Shown here piece by piece: positions 38,622 through 43,264 of a stretch of 43,264 nucleotides of DNA. The stretch is from Gemmatimonadaceae bacterium (GTDB lineage: Bacteria > Gemmatimonadota > Gemmatimonadetes > Gemmatimonadales > Gemmatimonadaceae). The notes beneath the pieces are model-generated. The model saw nothing but the letters and a program-made list of their open reading frames with translations. It was not told the DNA's origin and made no database searches. Each line of letters starts with the position of its first letter. Within the stretch, counting starts at the first letter, position 1. The stretch lies in assembly GCA_017881585.1 (NCBI GenBank), contig JADGQS010000010.1:1-43264 (forward strand). Reading direction: 5' to 3'. Position numbers and translations under genes: made by a program.

Positions 38622-39557
38622 ATGAATCGATCGATCTCACGTTCGCTCCGTGCCGCCATTGCCGCCGCGCTCTTCCTTCCGGTGGCCGCCTCAGTTGCAC
38701 GCGCGCAGGGCGCGCCAGTGAAACACACTGTCACCGCCGACGGTCATCCGCTCGCGGTGTGGGAAAAGCGAGCGCCGAAGCCGAAGGGCGCGATCCTGCT
38801 GCTCCATGGCCGCACTTGGAGCACGCTCCCGGATTTCGACCTCCAGGTGCCCGGCGAGCACCGCTCGCTCATGGATGCACTCGTCGCGCGCGGCTATTCC
38901 GTGTACGGCCTCGACCTGCGCGGATACGGCGCGACGCCGCGCGATGCGAGCGACTGGGACACTGCCGACCGTTCCGTCGATGATCTCTCCGCGGCGCTCG
39001 CTTGGGTCGCGAAAAACTCGGGCGCACCGGGAAAGCCTGCGCTGCTCGGCTGGTCGAACGGCTCCTTGGTCTCGGCGCTCTTCGCGCAACGCCACGCCGA
39101 CCAGATCTCGGCGCTCATCCTCACGGGATATCCCAAGCATCCCGACTCGACGATCGTCACCGTTCCCGACACCGCGAAGCCGGCCCACGCGAAGACCACG
39201 GAGAAGGCCGCCGCGAGCGACTTCATCGCGCCAGGCGCGATTTCCAAGAAGGCCGTCGATGTGTACGTGGCCGCCGCACTCAAGGCCGATCCGGTGCGCA
39301 CCGACTGGCATCACCTGGAGCAGTGGAACGCGATCGACCCGAAGAAGGTGATGGTTCCAACGCTGCTAATCCAGGGCGAGCTCGATCCGATCGCTCCGAC
39401 CGCGACGCAGGCCGCATTCTTCTCGAGGCTCGGCACTGCGGACCGGCAGTGGGTCGTGATGGCCGGTGGCGATCACGCGTCGCTCATGGAGAACCTGCAG
39501 CCCGCGTTCGTGGCGGCGATGATCAACTTCATCGAGCGACCGGTCTGGCATCGCTGA
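38622..39557 (+). CDS. exported alpha/beta-hydrolase
   Basis: A 311-residue alpha/beta-hydrolase with a signal peptide (ISRSLRAAIAAALFLPVAASVARA, Gln at +1). Motifs: oxyanion LLLHGRTW, nucleophile elbow GWSNGSL (Ser about residue 154), Asp in GELDPIAP and His in GGDHASL, so the triad is complete. Esterase, lipase or other hydrolase acting outside the cytoplasm; no lid or specific family signature is obvious. The start at 38622 is chosen because it opens the signal peptide and has AGGA just upstream; more upstream in-frame ATGs overlap the terminator. Confidence 0.88.
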   Translation: MNRSISRSLRAAIAAALFLPVAASVARAQGAPVKHTVTADGHPLAVWEKRAPKPKGAILLLHGRTWSTLPDFDLQVPGEHRSLMDALVARGYSVYGLDLRGYGATPRDASDWDTADRSVDDLSAALAWVAKNSGAPGKPALLGWSNGSLVSALFAQRHADQISALILTGYPKHPDSTIVTVPDTAKPAHAKTTEKAAASDFIAPGAISKKAVDVYVAAALKADPVRTDWHHLEQWNAIDPKKVMVPTLLIQGELDPIAPTATQAAFFSRLGTADRQWVVMAGGDHASLMENLQPAFVAAMINFIERPVWHR

Positions 39558-39614
39558 GACAATTTCGAGCGACGAAGAGTTCCAAAGCCTTGCCACGCAG
39601 CCAGGAAAACTCTC

Positions 39615-41207
39615 CTAGCGCGAAAAGCTCGCGAGCGTCGCACCCATTGCGTCCATCGCTTCCTTCGCGCGCCAGCGATCCTTCCCGTTGTAGATGAACG
39701 AGAAGACGAGCTGCTCGCCGTTCTTGGCGGTGACGTAACCGCCGAGTGACGCAACGTCGTTCGTGGTGCCGGTCTTGGCGTGGAGGTTGCCCATCGCCGG
39801 CGTAAAGCGCATGCGATGCCGGAGCGTCTCGGTTTCGCCCGCGACCGGAAGCGATTGTTCGAGCACCGGACCCCAGGGCGCCTTGCGAGCGTAGCCGAGC
39901 AGCTGCACCATCGCGCGCGGCGTCACGCGGTCGAGCGTCGAGAGGCCGCTGCCGTCCGCGGCGAACACCGACGCCGGTGCGACATCGGCCTTCTCGTAGA
40001 GGAAGCGGCGCAGGAGGATATTGGCGTTCTCGGCCGAGCCCGGCGTTCCGACGCTGCTCGCGGCGTCGCGGAACAGCAACTCGGCGAAATGATTGTTGCT
40101 CTCGCCATTCATCTGCGTGACGATCTTCTGGAGTGGCGGTGAATCGAATGTCGCAATGGCAATCGCGTCGAACGGCGCGCGACCGACGCGCACCTGGCCG
40201 TCCACGTTCACACCCTGCGCGATCAGCGCCGCGCGCAACGCGCCGGCTGCGAAGAGCTCGGGTCCCTCGACCATCACCTGGTAATCGCGCGGCGCGCTCT
40301 GCGATCCGATCCATCCGCTGATCACCAGGCGGCCCGTGCTGTCCTGCCGCACGCCGATGCGCGCGCCCTTGCTCGACGCCGTGATCCTCACGTCGTTCGA
40401 GACGGGGACGCCGCTCACGGCGGGCTGGAACGACAGCTCCGCGTGTCCGCCGCTGGGCCGCACGACGACCGTGATCTTGTTCTCGTTGAACGAGAGCGCC
40501 GAGACGCGCGCGGCGTAGGACGCCTGGAGATAACGCGTGCGCCAGCCGTCGGGCACGTGGCCGTCGAGGAATGCGTGTGCATCGCCCACGACCCCGCCGG
40601 TGACGCGCTTGATTCCCGCGGCGGCGATCTGGTGCGCGAGCGCCTCCATCGGCGGCTCTCCGCCGTCTTCGAGCGCCTTGCCGGCGAGCGTCGGATCACC
40701 GGCGCCGCGGAGGACGAGATCACCGTGCAGTACGCCGTCGGATCCGACCGAACCGGCGCGGAGCACGACGGTCTCGAACTTTCCGTCGGCGCCGAAGCGA
40801 TCGAGTGCGAGCGAGCTGGTGAAGAGCTTCATGGTGGACGCCGGGAGCATCTGCGCGTCGGCGTCGCGTCCGAACAGCGTGTCGCCCGTCGAGAGCGAGA
40901 CTACGAGGACGCCCCACTTGCCGCTCTTGGCGCGCGCCAGCATCGCCGAGAGATCGTCCGACAGTTCGTCGCGCCGGGTAGGCGCCGTCCAGTGAATCGT
41001 CGCCGAGGATGCGCCGGAGGCCGCGGTCCCGGCCAGCGCGAGTTTCCTGCTCTTCGCGCGCGCAGTCGCCGCCACCTTCTTCCGCGGTCCCGCCGCCTTC
41101 TTCGGAGTCTCCGCGGCGGCCGCCGCGCGCACGGCCGCGTACTGCGGAATCGTCGCGATGGCGGTCTGGAGCGGGATCGAAACGGCGAGCAGGATCGGCA
41201 GGATCAC
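39615..41207 (-). CDS. dacB: D-alanyl-D-alanine carboxypeptidase/endopeptidase (PBP4, S13)
   Basis: A low-molecular-mass penicillin-binding protein of 530 residues. All three active-site motifs are present: SxxK in PASTMKL (Ser124-Lys127), SxN in ESNNHF (Ser370-Asn372) and KTG in HAKTGTT (Lys478-Gly480), with the large PBP4-type insertion between the first two. It trims D-Ala or cleaves cross-links in peptidoglycan in the periplasm. The N-terminus has a hydrophobic export segment followed by an unusual Lys/Arg/Ala-rich stretch (about residues 35-60). The GTG start is 4 bases after the NagX-like stop, so it belongs to the downstream end of that operon. Confidence 0.95.
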   Translation of the reverse strand: MILPILLAVSIPLQTAIATIPQYAAVRAAAAAETPKKAAGPRKKVAATARAKSRKLALAGTAASGASSATIHWTAPTRRDELSDDLSAMLARAKSGKWGVLVVSLSTGDTLFGRDADAQMLPASTMKLFTSSLALDRFGADGKFETVVLRAGSVGSDGVLHGDLVLRGAGDPTLAGKALEDGGEPPMEALAHQIAAAGIKRVTGGVVGDAHAFLDGHVPDGWRTRYLQASYAARVSALSFNENKITVVVRPSGGHAELSFQPAVSGVPVSNDVRITASSKGARIGVRQDSTGRLVISGWIGSQSAPRDYQVMVEGPELFAAGALRAALIAQGVNVDGQVRVGRAPFDAIAIATFDSPPLQKIVTQMNGESNNHFAELLFRDAASSVGTPGSAENANILLRRFLYEKADVAPASVFAADGSGLSTLDRVTPRAMVQLLGYARKAPWGPVLEQSLPVAGETETLRHRMRFTPAMGNLHAKTGTTNDVASLGGYVTAKNGEQLVFSFIYNGKDRWRAKEAMDAMGATLASFSR

Positions 41208-41211
41208 GTTT

Positions 41212-42381
41212 TCATACCTTGAAGATGATGTTCCTGCGGGCCAAGGCCCACAGAATCAGATACCAAAAGAGCACAAAAGAGAGCGCGAACGCCAGCGACG
41301 CGTTGCGCGGAGCGAGCCATGGGAGGAACACTGTTTGATACACCACAGACTGCACCGGAGTCGGCGCGCCGTGAAAGTCGACTTTCCAGACGGTGTAGAT
41401 CATCCGCGCCATCATCCCGGACCCCACGAACGCGATGATCGGGTTGATACCATATATGACGATTGGACGGGTCCACCACGTAACGCCTTTTACGTCTATG
41501 ATCCAGCTGATCGTCGCGATCGATAGACAAGCCATTCCGGCAGTAAATACCACGTACGAACTGGTCCAGAGACTCTTGTTGATCGGAAACGACCAATTCC
41601 ACATCAGTCCGACCATCATTCCGAGCGCGCCGGCCGCAAAAAGTCCGTTCAGGCGCTCGTCGAGCGGTCGTTTCTCGCCGAGCCAGCGGCCGGCGAAAAT
41701 TCCGAGCATGGCCGTGGCGATCGCCGGAATCGTCGAGAGCGGGCCCTCGGGATCCCATGTGACCGAGTTGATCCAAAGGTGGCCACCGAGCAGGAATCGG
41801 TCGGTCCAAGCCGCGAGCGTGCGCGAGGGAATCGTGTTCAGGTTCGCGCCGATCCCGCCCATCGCGCCGGGCACCGGCACGAGCGTCATCACGAACCAAT
41901 AGCCGAACAGGAGCGACGCGACGATGCCGACCTGCTGTTTCAGCGTCGTGCGCATCGAGATGAGCGCGGCGCAGGTGTAGGCGACGCCGATCCGCTGCAG
42001 CACGCCCGGAATGCGGATGTGCGTGAGCCGGTCCATCGGATAGAACGGGAACGCGGCCATGAGCAGGCCGAACAGCACGATCAGCGCGCCGCGCCGCAGG
42101 ATTTGCCGTGTGAGGTCCCTGTCGTCGGCGCCCGCCGCCCGCCGTGCGGCAAGCGAGAGGTGCGTCGTCACGCCCGCGATGAAGAGGAAGAACGGGAAGA
42201 TCACGTCGGTCGGCGTCCACCCGTTCCACTCGGCGTGCTCGAGCGGCGGATAGATCGCGCTCCACGTGCCGGGATCGTTCACGAGGAGCATGCCGGCCAC
42301 CGTGAGGCCGCGGAACACGTCGAGCGCCAGGAGTCGCTGGCGCCTTGGTGCGGAGGTGAGCGTGCCCGCCGGCTCGCTCAA
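41212..42381 (-). CDS. NagX/HGSNAT-like membrane acyltransferase (DUF5009)
   Basis: A 389-residue polytopic inner-membrane protein with ten or more helices. The N-terminal [25 protein letters not shown] and [16 protein letters not shown] are the signature of the family related to heparan-alpha-glucosaminide N-acetyltransferase and bacterial NagX, which moves acetyl groups across the membrane onto amino sugars. The start appears to be TTG at 42381, 4 bases after the ctaG stop; no ATG or GTG nearby preserves the signature. Together with dacB it suggests envelope or murein-sugar metabolism, as inference. Confidence 0.9.
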   Translation of the reverse strand: MSEPAGTLTSAPRRQRLLALDVFRGLTVAGMLLVNDPGTWSAIYPPLEHAEWNGWTPTDVIFPFFLFIAGVTTHLSLAARRAAGADDRDLTRQILRRGALIVLFGLLMAAFPFYPMDRLTHIRIPGVLQRIGVAYTCAALISMRTTLKQQVGIVASLLFGYWFVMTLVPVPGAMGGIGANLNTIPSRTLAAWTDRFLLGGHLWINSVTWDPEGPLSTIPAIATAMLGIFAGRWLGEKRPLDERLNGLFAAGALGMMVGLMWNWSFPINKSLWTSSYVVFTAGMACLSIATISWIIDVKGVTWWTRPIVIYGINPIIAFVGSGMMARMIYTVWKVDFHGAPTPVQSVVYQTVFLPWLAPRNASLAFALSFVLFWYLILWALARRNIIFKV

Positions 42382-42385
42382 CGGT

Positions 42386-43264
42386 TCAAGGCTGGTTGGG
42401 GGTTGGTGAAGGCGCCGGCCGCCAGTTCACCTGCGCGCCCGCGGCGTCGTCGGAATCGGCGCCGACCCATCTGAAGAACACCACCGAGAGCACCACGAGG
42501 AAGAACATCGTTCCCGGCACCCACATGATCAGCCCGCCCGCGGACTGGTCGACCATCGGAGTGATTCCCCAGATGCGAGGCGCCGCGGCGTAGGCCGGAT
42601 AGAGCAGGTGATCGGCGAGCGTGATGCAGAAGGCCACGACCGACATCGGTATCGTCATCAGGAAGCAGTAGAGCATCTGTCCTGGATACGCCAGGCGTGG
42701 CAGTTCGGGCATCTGGCTCGTGAGCGGCCACCACATCAGCGTCGCGCTCACGAGGAACATGAGATGTTCGACGATGTGCACGTTGTGGTTCGCCATCGCC
42801 AGGTTGTAGAGCGGAGGCAGGTGCCATGCGGCGAGCACCACGTTGAAGATCATGAACGTGGCGCGCGCGCCGGTGAGCCGGCGCGCCCAGCTCTTCACCC
42901 ACGGGATGTTCAGCGCCGGGCGCAGCATCCAGCCCGGCGTCCCCAGGATCAGCAGCGGCGGCACCACCAGCGTCAGCGCCAGGTGCTGCACCATGTGCGC
43001 ACTGAACAGGTAGTAGTCGCTCAAGTCGTGGAGCGGGCCGTTCAGCGAGAGAAACAGCACGAGCAGACCACTCATGAACAGCGTGCGCTGGCCGAGCGTT
43101 GGGCCCGCGATTTCTTCGGGCGTTGCGGTGGGCTCGCGATGCACACGCACGCGCCACTCGTACAAGGCAAACAGCGCGACGATCCCGGCCACCGTGCTCC
43201 AGTGCACGGAGAAATACTGCCAGCCGATGCGGGCGGCGGGGTGGAGAAGGATGAGCGACGGAAG
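42386..43264 (-). CDS. ctaG: CtaG/caa3-type cytochrome c oxidase assembly factor, 5' end outside the window
   Basis: Polytopic membrane protein related to caa3-oxidase CtaG. Seen: FSAHMVQHLALTLVVPPLLILGTPGW, AAWHLPPLYNLAM and HIVEHLMFLVSATLMWWPL, with conserved histidines likely to bind copper or haem during oxidase assembly. A GTG at 43205-43207 could start it, but the frame stays open to the right edge with family-like sequence (RIGWQYFSVHW), so I treat it as truncated by the window. Its stop is 4 bases before the acyltransferase start, indicating one operon. Confidence 0.9.
   Translation of the reverse strand, partial: LPSLILLHPAARIGWQYFSVHWSTVAGIVALFALYEWRVRVHREPTATPEEIAGPTLGQRTLFMSGLLVLFLSLNGPLHDLSDYYLFSAHMVQHLALTLVVPPLLILGTPGWMLRPALNIPWVKSWARRLTGARATFMIFNVVLAAWHLPPLYNLAMANHNVHIVEHLMFLVSATLMWWPLTSQMPELPRLAYPGQMLYCFLMTIPMSVVAFCITLADHLLYPAYAAAPRIWGITPMVDQSAGGLIMWVPGTMFFLVVLSVVFFRWVGADSDDAAGAQVNWRPAPSPTPNQP

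Noticed and set aside
1-43264. tRNA, rRNA, IS elements, phage or defence genes
   Set aside because: No T-loop-like segments, conserved rRNA blocks, transposases or defence motifs were seen on either strand.

Overview
The window is about 43 kb of GC-rich chromosome, densely packed on both strands. It looks like core and metabolic territory of a Gram-negative, free-living heterotroph. My best guess is the phylum Gemmatimonadota or a close FCB-group relative. I infer this from high GC, beta-barrel and Sec-exported proteins, secreted M1/M14 peptidases, a flavin-dependent ThyX, a GyrA box, a Tat-exported TldD and a run of exported proteins whose predicted mature N-terminus is glutamine. No rRNA, tRNA, CRISPR array, transposase, integrase or phage gene was recognised, and no gene-free stretch exceeds 300 bases.

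Layout. 1-740: a TetR-type palindrome, one unknown gene and a strong terminator. 857-3062: an EF-G-like GTPase ending in a large nested palindrome. 3110-9632 (minus): thyX, then a tightly coupled seven-gene unit running from an M20 amidohydrolase through a short protein, a divergent RNase HI, a zinc-ribbon protein, an exported protein and a membrane protein to a squalene/phytoene synthase. 9733-10380 (minus): a phasin-like protein with a histone-H1-like tail and its own terminator. 10664-14097 (plus): a CaiB/BaiF CoA-transferase, an SGNH-like lipoprotein lacking catalytic residues, and an ECF sigma factor with a small putative anti-sigma partner. 14224-17252 (minus): tldE and Tat-signal tldD, divergent from a DinB-like protein.

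17902-21393: lpdA (E3) and sucB-type E2 on the minus strand, with a plus-strand beta-barrel protein between them. 21445-23524 (plus): a zinc-containing MDR dehydrogenase, a small CxxC protein and a membrane protein with TM-helix repeats. 23639-28588: gyrA and an exported M14 carboxypeptidase. 28682-29845: a DUF486 membrane protein and an exported histidine phosphatase. 30027-33552 (plus): a translationally coupled trio of PLP threonine-dehydratase-like enzyme, REC-GAF-GGDEF diguanylate cyclase and zinc-ribbon Ser/Thr kinase. 33628-36236: an exported M1 aminopeptidase coupled to a degenerate aspartyl-protease-like protein. 36367-39557: a saccharopine-dehydrogenase-like oxidoreductase, an exported protein with ten exact 12-residue repeats, and an exported alpha/beta hydrolase. 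39615-43264 (minus): dacB (PBP4), a NagX-like membrane acyltransferase and a ctaG-type oxidase assembly gene that runs off the right edge.

No single dramatic new system is evident. The most interesting signals are these. All eight recognisable Sec signal-peptidase-I substrates have Gln at +1, a Q-rule pattern. The RNase HI-like protein has two of its four catalytic acids replaced. The exported Arg/Gly/Asn protein is built from ten exact 36-bp units. Several proteins look like pseudoenzymes. Several genes have a -10-like hexamer 5-7 nt before the start codon, suggesting leaderless transcripts. Short words recur between intergenic hairpins and the sucB linker.
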